DNA of 21,367 nt. It comes from Akkermansiaceae bacterium UBA1518 (GTDB taxonomy: Bacteria; Verrucomicrobiota; Verrucomicrobiia; Verrucomicrobiales; Akkermansiaceae). Below, piece after piece: positions 7,862 to 15,925 of this stretch; within the stretch, counting starts at the first letter, position 1; every line of letters begins with the position of its first letter. The stretch is taken from NCBI GenBank assembly GCA_002323895.1, contig DCQM01000131.1, positions 1-21,367 on the forward strand. The letters run 5' to 3'. The notes under the pieces were generated by a model. That model saw only the letters and a program-made list of their open reading frames with translations, ran no database searches and was not told the DNA's origin. A program made the position numbers and the translations under genes.

Positions 7862-7886
7862 TGATAATGACTTCGATTTATTATCA
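7862..7886. promoter_or_regulatory. Inverted repeat TGATAAT-N11-ATTATCA
   Basis: TGATAAT (7862-7868) and ATTATCA (7880-7886) form a perfect 7-bp dyad in the non-coding gap between the PepSY-type gene and the DUF1552 gene. No T tract follows, so a terminator is unlikely; it may be an operator or a small RNA hairpin. No factor can be named. Confidence 0.3.
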
Positions 7887-7951
7887 GACCAATTATGAAC
7901 AGAAATGAGGCTGATTGGAGCATCCGGAATTTAACGCTCTGTTTTTTTTCA

Positions 7952-7980
7952 CAAATTGTATGTCCAAATTGTCCAAATTG
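7952..7980 (+). repeat. Three CAAATTG copies upstream of the DUF1552/cytochrome pair
   Basis: CAAATTG occurs at 7952, 7965 and 7974, just after a T8 run; the last two lie within a 9-bp tandem unit TGTCCAAAT. The cluster sits about 60-85 nt before the preferred start of the DUF1552 gene, where activator sites or promoter elements are expected. It may also be simple slippage. Confidence 0.3.
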
Positions 7981-8016
7981 TTCGATAATGGGAGTCATAG
8001 AGTATGAAAACGAGTC

Positions 8017-8022
8017 AAGGAG
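8017..8022 (+). promoter_or_regulatory. Ribosome binding site favouring the 8037 start
   Basis: AAGGAG at 8017-8022 lies 14 nt before ATG 8037 but inside the frame if ATG 8004 were used. With the twin-arginine-like start MNRRDVLKSAG at 8037, it supports the downstream start. Confidence 0.45.
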
Positions 8023-8036
8023 AGAAACGTATCCAT

Positions 8037-9263
8037 ATGAATAGGCGAGATGTGTTGAAGTCAGCAGGCTGCTTACTGACCTTGCCGGCATTGGAAAGCT
8101 TTGGTCAAGAAGCGAAGGGCCATGATGTCGTGAACGCGAATCGATTGTTCTGCATGAATATCGGTAATGGCATGTGCTCTGACAACTTTCCGACATCGAC
8201 GGGTAGGGGTTATCAGAGCTCTTCTACTTTTCAGCCGCTGGAAAAATTAAAGGATGATTTCACTCTCTGTACGAATTTAAGGAACTACGGGAATCACGAA
8301 AGCACGATGTATGCTTTTGCGGAATATGCGGACCACGCAAATCCCCAGTTGATTAAAGATTCGGTTGATGAGGTCGCCGCTTCTCATATCGGCAATGACA
8401 CGCGCATTAGAAATTTGGTCGTTGAACAGAGGAATTCCTATGGCATCTCTTGGAAGGGTGGCTTGCCCGTTTCCCCAATCGCGGACGTCCAGATTTTGTT
8501 CCAAACCATATTTGGTAAAGTCGACAAGACGAAACGTGCCGAGTTGCTGGCGCTCAAAAAATCGATGTTGGATGCCAGTAGAGATGATGCCAAGAGCATG
8601 ATGAATAAAGTTTCTCGGGAAGATCGCGACAAATTGGATGAATACTTTTCTAGTTTGCGCGAATCTGAAAAGTCGATTCAACGATCTGAACGTTGGCTGA
8701 ATCAAAAGCACGTAGAAGTGCCATTCCCTGAAAACGTAAAGTTCAAAACGGATGGCCTCAGTGACTATTCGCAGAAGATCTTAGTGTGCCCGCACTTCAA
8801 TCAACGTTCAACTTATTTGGATTTGCTCTTTTTGGCATTCAAATATGACGTCACCCGAGTGGCCAACGTTTATTCAGAATGGAATTGGCTTGGTCATCAT
8901 ACTGATTCTCACCAAGTCGCTACCAAAGAGGGTCTGCTGAAAAATATCGAGGCTGACCAAGGTTACATGATGCAGACGGCTCGTTTCTTGGAAAAACTTA
9001 AATCAACCAAGACGAAAGTGGGTGGAACATTACTGGACCAGACGGTTTGTTTGATCACTAGTTCCCTGAGCATTAGTAAAGAAGAAGGCCCTCACGGTAT
9101 GAAGAACAATCCCGTGATTGTCGCTGGCGGTGGCTTTGAGCATGGTAAGCACATTAAGTTTAACGGCACCGACAACCGGAATAATGTCTACCTCGCAGCC
9201 TTGCAGCATCTTGGGGTCGAAATTGACAGCTTTGCTACCAGTAGTGAAAGTGCGAAGTTGTAG
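8037..9263 (+). CDS. DUF1552 family exported protein
   Basis: From ATG 8037 the protein has 408 residues and begins MNRRDVLKSAGCLLTLPA, a twin-arginine-type signal typical of DUF1552 proteins; the in-frame ATG at 8004 adds 11 residues that would precede it. Family features include the FCMNIGNGMCSDNFP segment near the N-terminus, a middle region of charged helices (residues about 160-220), and LGHHTDSHQ near residue 290. The family motif H-x-x-S-H-H appears as HTDSHQ, with Gln in the last position. The C-terminal VIVAGGGFEHGKHI and the late LAALQHLGVEID are also typical. In Planctomycetota and Verrucomicrobiota this family is regularly encoded beside DUF1592-type cytochrome proteins, as here; the biochemical role is unknown. 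It resembles the DUF1501/sulfatase-like alkaline-phosphatase fold only loosely. Confidence 0.85.
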   Translation: MNRRDVLKSAGCLLTLPALESFGQEAKGHDVVNANRLFCMNIGNGMCSDNFPTSTGRGYQSSSTFQPLEKLKDDFTLCTNLRNYGNHESTMYAFAEYADHANPQLIKDSVDEVAASHIGNDTRIRNLVVEQRNSYGISWKGGLPVSPIADVQILFQTIFGKVDKTKRAELLALKKSMLDASRDDAKSMMNKVSREDRDKLDEYFSSLRESEKSIQRSERWLNQKHVEVPFPENVKFKTDGLSDYSQKILVCPHFNQRSTYLDLLFLAFKYDVTRVANVYSEWNWLGHHTDSHQVATKEGLLKNIEADQGYMMQTARFLEKLKSTKTKVGGTLLDQTVCLITSSLSISKEEGPHGMKNNPVIVAGGGFEHGKHIKFNGTDNRNNVYLAALQHLGVEIDSFATSSESAKL

Positions 9264-9348
9264 TAGCTGCCCAACAATAACTAAGGTAGTGGGATTCTCC
9301 AGAATTCTTCGGCGGGTGAGTTCTTATCTGTCGATCGTCTGCAAAAAT

Positions 9349-11904
9349 ATGGCCTCTATGAGGTCGTGTTCCCTTCTCGTGTTTTTGATAGTCGTGGCTT
9401 TAGGGAGTGCTACTTCTGGCGGCGCTGAAAAACACCTTGCGGAGCTCGAACGAAGCAGAACTTTCTTAACCGCTTATTGTGTGAGCTGTCATAGCAATGA
9501 AAAGAGTAAGGGCGATTTTAATTTTGAAACATTTAATGGCAAAGATTGGGCCAATCACGAACTCCTCAATGAGCTCTTGACGGTGTTGAGAGAAAAGGAA
9601 ATGCCGCCCAAGAAGGCCAAGAAGCAGCCCTCGGCAGAAGAGTTGGAAGCGTTTGAGAAGCTTTTGGCCAAACAGTATTTCTCAATCAAAAAAAAGTTGC
9701 CCGGCGTGCTCACACGTTTGAATCGCGTAGAATATGAGAACACGATCAATGATGCTTTTTTCACGGACTTAGAAGTCAAAAACCACTTACCTGTCGATAA
9801 CACTAGGGATGGCTTTGACAATGAAGGCGATAAGCTGGTGATGTCACCCTATGCGATGGATAGCTATTTTCGAGTCGCCTCTGAAATAGCAGGGAAGGTC
9901 GTGGGAGGTATCCCCGAGCCTTCTACAACCAATCATAGTTATGATAACGGTCTAGGGCGCAGATTAGGTAGCGATGGAGTCGCGGGTTATGAATTTTTTA
10001 ATGATGGTATGACAACCGAAGGGTATCGTTATAATGATGCTTCCCGTGGGTTTGGATTAAAATATGGTGACACAGTGCCAGGCTATTATGATGTGAAGGT
10101 CAATGGGCATTTCACATTTATTGATCCAACCGTTACTGGCGCTTTTCTCAGAGAACGTGATTTATATTTCAAGGTAGACCTGGGTAAAGAAAATGAACGG
10201 TTGAGAATTACAACTAATATAGATCCTAAACTCAGCAAAAAAGCACTCAGCAGTCAGGATTTTTTATTAAGTGACAAAGTAAGGATCTATTTGGAGCCAG
10301 GACAGAATGCGGTTATTTATAGTTACAATTATCTTTATCCATTGCCTAGGGATCTCAGTAAACTCAAGCCGATACCGCCATTGCCGGCAGACAAGGCGTT
10401 CTCCAAAATGCCAAAGGCGTTATTGCACTTTATTTCGGCTGATGTGACAGGTCCCTACTATGAAAGTTGGCCTCCAAAAAACGAGTTTTACAACACCTAC
10501 TATGAAGACTTGAAGGGCCAGGATCCTCATAAGCAATATCAACAATTCATTAGAAAGTTGGCCATTAAACTCTTTCGCCGGCCGGTGATTGACAGTGAGT
10601 TGAAGCGATTTTTCGACGTCGCAAAGAAGCGATATGAAACGAATGAAAACGTCCTCGATGCCGTGCAGTCGGCATTGACGATAATGCTCTGCTCACCCAA
10701 TTTTTTGTATAAGGAGGAAGGTGATTCTCTCAATCTTAATGAGTATGCGATTGCCTCTAGGTTGTCTTACTTTTTGTGGAATACACTGCCCGACGACCGT
10801 TTAATCAAGTTGGCTACCGAAGGGAAGTTAAAGGATCCAAGCGTTCGTTCTGCGGAAGCCTTGAGAATGCTGAAAGACCCTAGATCTCAGCGTTTTGTTA
10901 CTGATTTCACCGAGCAGTGGCTCGAACTTCATAAAATAGACGTCGTTAATCCCCAAGCTGAGATCCTCAAATATACCTTCAAAGGATTTGCAGGTATTCG
11001 GCCCTTCATGAGGCAAGAAAGCATTGAGTTTTTCAAGGTGATTTTGAATGAGAATCTAAGCCTTCTCAATTTCATTAAATCTGATTTTGTCGTGATCAAT
11101 CAACCCCTTAATCAGATCTATAAGGTGACTATTCCTGAAGAAGCGGAACTGTCAGATATAGTAAACCAGAAAAACTCGAAGCCCATAACGAACGATGAGA
11201 AGAAGCGGCGAGGAGAGGTGTTCCGAAAAGTCACACTTGATAAAGAGTCCCGGCGAGGTGGTCTGATGACGCAAGCTGGTATTTTGATGATGAATACCAA
11301 TGGGGAATTCACCAACCCGTTCTATCGGGGTGCCTGGTTGGCTAAAAATGTTTACGGTTTGGATTTAAAACTTCCTGCTAATCTTGAAGTAGGAGCCCTG
11401 AAACCACCTACGGAAACCTTCACCATCAAAGACACGATTAATGAACATCGTAACAATCCGCAATGCGCTTCCTGCCATAGCAAGATGGACCCCTTTGGTT
11501 TGGCCATGGAAAATTTTGATGTTTTGGGCCGTTATCGCGAAAATTATCAGAAATTTGTTGTAACCAAGACAACGATAGAGGTAACCGCTGAAGGAAAAAC
11601 GAAGAAGACCGAGAAGATTTCTAGAAAATTTGAACCCACCACAAAGGTCGATGCTTCTACTTCTCACCGAGACGGACGCCCTATAGCGGGTATTGAAGGC
11701 TTAAAAAATCTAATGCTGGAGGACCAAGATAAAATTGCCAGGAACTTACTCATAAAGCTTTCGGAATATGCCATGGGGAGAACGATCAATTATTCAGACG
11801 CTGAAGTGATTCATCGCCTTTTGAAAGCGTCAAAGAATAACAATTATCAGTTGCGTGATTTAATTGTTAGTATCGTTGCCGACGAATCATTCACAAAACG
11901 ATAA
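9349..11904 (+). CDS. DUF1592/DUF1588 family secreted protein with two c-type heme motifs (PSCyt type)
   Basis: From ATG 9349 the product has 851 residues with a signal peptide (MASMRSCSLLVFLIVVALGS...GGA). The frame stays open back to 9118, but those codons overlap the DUF1552 gene and encode nothing signal-like, so I reject that start; ATG 9358 is equally possible. Visible domains in order: a heme site C44-VS-C47-H48 followed by EMPPKKAKKQPS; DUF1587 (LTRLNRVEYENTINDAFF, about 121-175); DUF1595 (FIRKLAIKLFRRP, about 397-460); DUF1592 (YAIASRLSYFLWNTLPDDR, about 463-590); DUF1588 (RRGGLMTQAGILMMNTNGEF onwards) containing a second heme site C706-AS-C709-H710 then KMDPFG; and DUF1585 (about 765-850, GRPIAGIEGL). 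It is a presumed periplasmic redox protein working with the DUF1552 product. The substrate is unknown. Its AT-rich codon use contrasts with the peptidase gene. Confidence 0.9.
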   Translation: MASMRSCSLLVFLIVVALGSATSGGAEKHLAELERSRTFLTAYCVSCHSNEKSKGDFNFETFNGKDWANHELLNELLTVLREKEMPPKKAKKQPSAEELEAFEKLLAKQYFSIKKKLPGVLTRLNRVEYENTINDAFFTDLEVKNHLPVDNTRDGFDNEGDKLVMSPYAMDSYFRVASEIAGKVVGGIPEPSTTNHSYDNGLGRRLGSDGVAGYEFFNDGMTTEGYRYNDASRGFGLKYGDTVPGYYDVKVNGHFTFIDPTVTGAFLRERDLYFKVDLGKENERLRITTNIDPKLSKKALSSQDFLLSDKVRIYLEPGQNAVIYSYNYLYPLPRDLSKLKPIPPLPADKAFSKMPKALLHFISADVTGPYYESWPPKNEFYNTYYEDLKGQDPHKQYQQFIRKLAIKLFRRPVIDSELKRFFDVAKKRYETNENVLDAVQSALTIMLCSPNFLYKEEGDSLNLNEYAIASRLSYFLWNTLPDDRLIKLATEGKLKDPSVRSAEALRMLKDPRSQRFVTDFTEQWLELHKIDVVNPQAEILKYTFKGFAGIRPFMRQESIEFFKVILNENLSLLNFIKSDFVVINQPLNQIYKVTIPEEAELSDIVNQKNSKPITNDEKKRRGEVFRKVTLDKESRRGGLMTQAGILMMNTNGEFTNPFYRGAWLAKNVYGLDLKLPANLEVGALKPPTETFTIKDTINEHRNNPQCASCHSKMDPFGLAMENFDVLGRYRENYQKFVVTKTTIEVTAEGKTKKTEKISRKFEPTTKVDASTSHRDGRPIAGIEGLKNLMLEDQDKIARNLLIKLSEYAMGRTINYSDAEVIHRLLKASKNNNYQLRDLIVSIVADESFTKR

Positions 11905-11928
11905 TTTAAGTCCCGTATCGTCCACTTT

Positions 11929-11934
11929 AAAGGA
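11929..11934 (+). promoter_or_regulatory. Ribosome binding site for the SUMF1-fold gene
   Basis: AAAGGA lies 7 nt before ATG 11942 and supports that start over the upstream in-frame codons from 11864, which overlap the end of the cytochrome gene. Confidence 0.5.
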
Positions 11935-11941
11935 ACCAGTT

Positions 11942-12904
11942 ATGACTCACCCATATATTCCAAGGTTAAAACCGTTTTCGGCTGTCTTACTCATAACAAT
12001 CCTTCTAACCGCTGCGCAGGTAGCCTTGGTGACGGTTGCCTTTGGGCAGAATATAGGAAAGGGCGAGCCTTCGAATGAAGTGTCTGGGAACACGGCGATC
12101 GTGGGAGCGCTCTCGCTGGACCTTGGTAAAGGGGTGTCGATGAAGCTCGTGCGGATTCCAGCTGGTAAGTTCATGATGGGCAACCATCACACTCCGGCGG
12201 AAACGGTCAAGAAGTTCGGGGGCTTCGAGAAGAACCTAATCGATGAGTATCCTGTCCATGAGGTAACGATCAGCAAGCCCTTTTACATGGGTATCTACGA
12301 GGTAACGCAGGCTCAGTGGAAGGCTGTGATGGGGACTGAACCATGGAAGGCAGAGCGGGCCTTGGGATACATGCGTCTGCAGCCGAGACCAGAAGGCTTC
12401 GATGACTATCCTGTTGCCTTTGTGGACTCTTATGATGCGACCGAGTTCTGCCGCAAGCTTTCTAAGAAAACCGGCAGGACCGTATCGCTACCGACCGAGG
12501 CGCAATGGGAGTATGCCTGCCGTGCTGGAACTACCACGGCTTTTTCCTTTGGAGATGACCTTTCGAAACTCATCGACTATGGCTGGTATGGCGGAAAAAA
12601 CGCGGGGCAGAAGGAGGACTACGCCCACCGGGTTGGCCAACTGAAACCCAACCCCTGGGGATTGTATGATATGCACGGTAACGTCTGGGAATTCTGCCGT
12701 GACTGGTATGACAAGGACTTTTACAGCAGGTCACCGAGTGTTGATCCGGAGAATACCACGAAAACCGACAAGCCATCTCTGCGCAGTGGGGCGTTCCACA
12801 GCGTTCCCACCGTGTCCCGGTCCGCACAACGCAACAGTTGGACAAGTCCCACGACGGTCCGTTACAATTACGGCCTACGAGTCATCGTTACTGTCGACAA
12901 ATAG
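11942..12904 (+). CDS. SUMF1/formylglycine-enzyme-fold exported protein, probably not a sulfatase activator
   Basis: From ATG 11942 the protein has 320 residues: a signal peptide or anchor (hydrophobic about 13-33, then AFGQ), a linker, and one SUMF1 domain (about 63-318). Fold hallmarks are MKLVRIPAGKFMMG (67-80), YPVHEVTISKPFYMGIYEVT (103-122), LPTEAQWEYACRAG (183-196), NPWGLYDMHGNVWEFCRDWY (237-256) and the C-terminal GLRV. In formylglycine-generating enzymes two cysteines sit near the C-terminus; here the matching stretch (LRSGAFHSVPTVSRSAQRNSW) has none, and the usual RGGSW is RSGAF. It is therefore likely a non-catalytic or differently used member of the fold, a group known for binding roles. 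It lies 37 nt after the cytochrome gene and 22 nt before the LRR gene. Confidence 0.85.
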   Translation: MTHPYIPRLKPFSAVLLITILLTAAQVALVTVAFGQNIGKGEPSNEVSGNTAIVGALSLDLGKGVSMKLVRIPAGKFMMGNHHTPAETVKKFGGFEKNLIDEYPVHEVTISKPFYMGIYEVTQAQWKAVMGTEPWKAERALGYMRLQPRPEGFDDYPVAFVDSYDATEFCRKLSKKTGRTVSLPTEAQWEYACRAGTTTAFSFGDDLSKLIDYGWYGGKNAGQKEDYAHRVGQLKPNPWGLYDMHGNVWEFCRDWYDKDFYSRSPSVDPENTTKTDKPSLRSGAFHSVPTVSRSAQRNSWTSPTTVRYNYGLRVIVTVDK

Positions 12905-12915
12905 GAAGAGATCTC

Positions 12916-12920
12916 GGAGA
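12916..12920 (+). promoter_or_regulatory. Ribosome binding site for the LRR gene
   Basis: GGAGA lies 6 nt before ATG 12927 and favours that start. The alternative, ATG 12948, has only AAAGA upstream but leaves a neater signal peptide. Confidence 0.45.
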
Positions 12921-12926
12921 CGCCGT

Positions 12927-14210
12927 ATGTTTTACAAAGAAAAAATTATGGTTCGAACGTCTTACTCCGTATTGCTTGCTTTTGTGCTTTTGACTTTGGC
13001 TTGCGAGTTCAGCAAGGCCGAGGATAAGCCAGTCGAATATGACCGAACAGCGGTTCTCGCGAAACTGGATGAGGCGGCTGCAAGAACCGAAGACCCCGAA
13101 GTCAAACGTGCTCTTAAAAAGATGAGCGAATGCGTTGAGCGTGGGAATAAATTACTGGTCCTCAGCGGCCTCCGCGCACTCCCCCCTGAGATTGGACAGC
13201 TCACAAACCTGACCGGTTTGACCCTCCATGACAACCAGCTTACGACGCTTCCGCCCGAGATTTCTCAGCTCACGGAGCTGGCGTATTTGGGACTCAAGCG
13301 CAACCAATTCACGATGGTTCCGCCCGAAGTTTTCCAGCTTACGAGTCTGAAGCATCTGGACCTCGGAGAAAACCAACTCACTAGGCTTCCACCCGAGATT
13401 GGACAACTCAAAACGCTAACGCAGTTGAGCTTTAATGGGAACGGTCTCAAGACGCTTCCGCCCGAGATCGGTCAGCTCACGAATCTGACGCATTTAAGGC
13501 TCTGGGACAACCAACTTTCAACGCTCCCGCCCGAGATTGGACAGCTCACGAAACTGACAAATTTGAGTCTTTGGAGCAACCAGCTTCGAACGCTCCCGCC
13601 CGAGCTTGCACAGCTTAAGAATCTGGCCAGATTGTCTCTCCATGATAACCAATTTATCACACTTCCACCCGTGATTGGGGATCTCACGAAGCTAACGCAT
13701 TTGGGGCTCGGAGAAAACCGATTTACCGAACTTCCGCCTGAGATTGGACAGCTCACGAACTTAATATGGTTATACATTGAAGGTAACCAACTCTCGACGC
13801 TTCCTCCCGAGATTGGACAGCTCACGAATCTATCGGGGTTATCTCTCCGTGGTATCCAATTTACGGCGCTCCCGTCCGAGATTGGGAAACTTACGAAACT
13901 GGTATATCTGAAGCTCGGAGAAAACCAATTCACCATGCTTCCGCCTGAGATTGGACAGCTCACGAACCTGACGTGGTTGTATCTCGAGGGTAACCAACTT
14001 ACCACGCTCCCACCCGAGATTGGGAAACTCACGAAGCTGACGGAGCTGCAAATCGAAAGAAACCCTCTGACTGACAAAGGTCTAGAGCATTTAAAGTCGC
14101 TAAAGAGCTTAAAACGACTGAACCTTTGTGATACCAAGGTCACAAATACAGGCGTCGAATCCTTTAAAAAAGTGCTACCGAATTGTGAGATCGAGGTGCT
14201 AAGGAACTAA
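12927..14210 (+). CDS. Exported leucine-rich-repeat protein
   Basis: From ATG 12927 the protein has 427 residues; the open frame extends back to 12666 only as a shadow of the SUMF1-fold gene. A signal peptide (VRTSYSVLLAFVLLTLACEF, ending SKA-ED) is followed by a short charged helical region (AVLAKLDEAAARTEDPEVKR). Then come 13 consecutive 23-residue repeats of the form LPPEIGQLTNLTxLxLxxNQLTT, starting at residue 85. The C-terminal cap is a different LRR type (LKSLKRLNLCDTKVTNTGVE). The protein is probably a curved solenoid for protein or glycan binding outside the cytoplasm. There is no membrane anchor, LPxTG or kinase domain. The Cys in LACEF lacks a proper lipobox. Its position 22 nt after the SUMF1-fold gene suggests a shared transcript. 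The partner is unknown. Confidence 0.85.
   Translation: MFYKEKIMVRTSYSVLLAFVLLTLACEFSKAEDKPVEYDRTAVLAKLDEAAARTEDPEVKRALKKMSECVERGNKLLVLSGLRALPPEIGQLTNLTGLTLHDNQLTTLPPEISQLTELAYLGLKRNQFTMVPPEVFQLTSLKHLDLGENQLTRLPPEIGQLKTLTQLSFNGNGLKTLPPEIGQLTNLTHLRLWDNQLSTLPPEIGQLTKLTNLSLWSNQLRTLPPELAQLKNLARLSLHDNQFITLPPVIGDLTKLTHLGLGENRFTELPPEIGQLTNLIWLYIEGNQLSTLPPEIGQLTNLSGLSLRGIQFTALPSEIGKLTKLVYLKLGENQFTMLPPEIGQLTNLTWLYLEGNQLTTLPPEIGKLTKLTELQIERNPLTDKGLEHLKSLKSLKRLNLCDTKVTNTGVESFKKVLPNCEIEVLRN
13179..14075 (+). repeat. Thirteen tandem 69-bp repeats encoding the LRR array
   Basis: The array is exactly 13 units of 69 bp (897 bp). Segments such as GAGATTGGACAGCTCACGAA recur almost unchanged in many units, while the variable positions are those coding the x residues of the LxxLxLxxN surface. 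High nucleotide identity between units suggests recent expansion or gene conversion, and makes the array prone to changes in copy number and to assembly collapse. Confidence 0.85.
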
Positions 14211-14384
14211 TCGTAATTAAGAGGGAGTAGTTATTCCGGAGTGTCATAAAACTGGTTGTCTTTGAAGCCGCTCGAAGACAGTGGCCTCGGAATCAGCTTG
14301 CGCGCGCCAGGGGAGGCCTAGGTCCCTGATAGGGGGCGCAAATTTCTCCTCAGGCGATTCGAAGCAAGAGGGAGCAAGCGAAGC
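14211..14384. other. Intergenic region between the convergent gene blocks
   Basis: 174 nt separate the stop of the LRR gene from the stop of the sulfatase gene on the other strand. A weak hairpin (CAGGG ... CCCTG around 14307-14328, with AGGCCT and CCTAGG palindromes in its loop) is present, but no T tract follows on either strand. I find no convincing terminator and no gene. Confidence 0.4.
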
Positions 14385-15806
14385 CTATTTGTATCGGCTG
14401 GCATCGTATCCAGCCGCTTTTCTCTTTGTTTTTAGGCGTGCCTTGAGTTGATTTAAGCGGCCACTGTAATTCGGGTCTCTTGCGAGATTGGTGAATTCGT
14501 TAGGATCATTTTTTAGATCGTAAAGCTCTTCCCCTTTTGCTCCGAATCCCCAATGAGTGAATCGCCATTTAGATGTACGAATGGATTCTCCGCCACTTCG
14601 ACTGATCGAGAATGCGAGATCTTTGGACCATTCCTTCGTTGTAGGATTCTTGAGGAGGGGCAAGAGGCTCTGGCCCTGGAGGTTTGCAGGTGGAGTTAAT
14701 CCAGCGAGTTCTGCTAGAGTCGGGTAAAGGTCAACCAGTTCGGTGATTTTATTGCTAGCGTGTCCATGAGATTTTGTCATCCATGGGACACTGAGGATAA
14801 ACGGAACACGGGTTGATTCTTCGAATAGGTGTTGCTTTTGAAACTTGTGATGATGCCCTAAGAGATATCCGTGATCACTGGAGAAAATTACGATGGTATT
14901 TTCTCGTAACCCCAATTCGTCAAGAGCTTTTAAAACCCGGCCGACCTGCTCATCCATATACGAAATGCTGGCGTAATAGGCTTCTAGTAATCCTTTGTGT
15001 AGTTCGGGGGTCACGCCGTAGCGATCTATGGATTTATAGTTCCGAATAATTTTTGGGACATCCTCAAGGTCTCCCTTGGGAACCTCTGGGGCGACCATGG
15101 TGTCGCGATCGTAGCGATCAAAATATTTTGAGGGTGCAACTAGAGGAACGTGGGGACGGACAAAGCCACAACCTAGAAAAAAGGGCTGATCCTTATTTTG
15201 TTTTAGGAATTCAATTGCGGCATCCGCCGCCATCCCGTCAGCATGTTCGAGATCGCCAGTCGATGCTTCGACTCCGGTAAAAGTCTGGGAGCTTTTATCC
15301 TTTGGAGACCACTCCGTTCTTTCACCAGGAGCGTTCTGTTCGGGGGCCTTAATGTTGACCGTCTCGTCCCAAGACGGAGCATCGTCATGATCGGCTGTTC
15401 CTGCAATGATTTCGAAGGGGATACCCATATGATAAATCTTGCTAACACGACCGGCGTGGTAGCCATTGTTGCGGAAGAGTTGTGATAGCGTCACGACATT
15501 GGGAAGATTTTTTCGGAGGTTGCCTCCGTTACCCAGCATGCCATTAGTGTAAGGATAAAGTCCGGTCATCAATGAGGCGCGGGAGGAACCGCAAACCGGG
15601 TATTGGCAGTGCATATTCTCAAAGCGGACGCCTCGCTTGGCCAGGGCGTCAAGCCGTGGAGTTTTGCATTGTGGATGACCGAAACCGCTAAGCGCTGAGT
15701 TTAGGTCATCGGACATCAAAAGAAGGATGTTGGGTTTCCGTTCTTCTGCTCGAGGTGAATGGCTAAGGCATAATGTTGCGATAGTAAGAAAAACTAGAAT
15801 CTTCAT
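14385..15806 (-). CDS. Secreted sulfatase of the iduronate-2-sulfatase-like group (S1 family)
   Basis: A 473-residue type I sulfatase with a signal peptide (1-20, ending SPRA). It hydrolyses sulfate esters, probably on glycans. Metal-binding DD is at 33-34 (LLMSDDLNS) and the second metal pair at D311-H312 (SSDHGYLLG). The active-site segment is VCGSSRASLMTG with Cys72 and Arg76. The usual C-x-(P/A)-x-R has Ser at the third position here. RPHVPLV at 217-223 and the early GHPQCKTPRLDALAKRG are typical of the iduronate-sulfatase-like branch, as is the C-terminal LYDLKNDPNEFTNLA. The Cys must be converted to formylglycine, and no credible FGE or anSME gene is in the window. It is the last gene of the minus-strand block, 119 nt after the ThuA-like gene. 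Confidence 0.93.
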   Translation of the reverse strand: MKILVFLTIATLCLSHSPRAEERKPNILLLMSDDLNSALSGFGHPQCKTPRLDALAKRGVRFENMHCQYPVCGSSRASLMTGLYPYTNGMLGNGGNLRKNLPNVVTLSQLFRNNGYHAGRVSKIYHMGIPFEIIAGTADHDDAPSWDETVNIKAPEQNAPGERTEWSPKDKSSQTFTGVEASTGDLEHADGMAADAAIEFLKQNKDQPFFLGCGFVRPHVPLVAPSKYFDRYDRDTMVAPEVPKGDLEDVPKIIRNYKSIDRYGVTPELHKGLLEAYYASISYMDEQVGRVLKALDELGLRENTIVIFSSDHGYLLGHHHKFQKQHLFEESTRVPFILSVPWMTKSHGHASNKITELVDLYPTLAELAGLTPPANLQGQSLLPLLKNPTTKEWSKDLAFSISRSGGESIRTSKWRFTHWGFGAKGEELYDLKNDPNEFTNLARDPNYSGRLNQLKARLKTKRKAAGYDASRYK

Positions 15807-15925
15807 ATTTATTTTCCGATGGTTTACCTACGATTATATTTAGGTGTCACTTTAAGCGATTAGAAATTGCCTTTTTGGGTGAAAACAAGGGGCGATTACT
15901 TTGGGAGGGTTATGGGGTGAGTGGG

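Noticed and set aside
9118..9348. Upstream extension of the cytochrome gene overlapping the DUF1552 gene
   Set aside because: The overlapping codons are out of frame with a well-supported gene, and the signal peptide starts at 9349 or 9358.
11864..11941. Upstream extension of the SUMF1-fold gene
   Set aside because: It overlaps the end of the cytochrome gene; AAAGGA 7 nt before ATG 11942 followed by a hydrophobic leader supports the later start.
11942..12904. Reading the SUMF1-fold protein as the activator of the nearby sulfatase
   Set aside because: Both catalytic cysteines of formylglycine-generating enzymes are absent, and the sulfatase is in a separate, opposite-strand block.
12666..12926. 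Upstream extension of the LRR gene into the SUMF1-fold gene
   Set aside because: It is a shadow of the SUMF1-fold coding sequence; GGAGA and a signal peptide place the start at 12927 (or 12948).
13472..14143. Long minus-strand open frame (223 codons) with repeated FVSCPISGGSV-like units
   Set aside because: It is the antisense of the 69-bp LRR repeats; a frame open in one unit stays open in all, so its length and repetitiveness are by-products.
14375..14386. Shared 12-mer AAGCGAAGCCTA at 14375 and 19439
   Set aside because: Several chance 12-mer matches are expected in 21 kb, and the flanking bases do not match.
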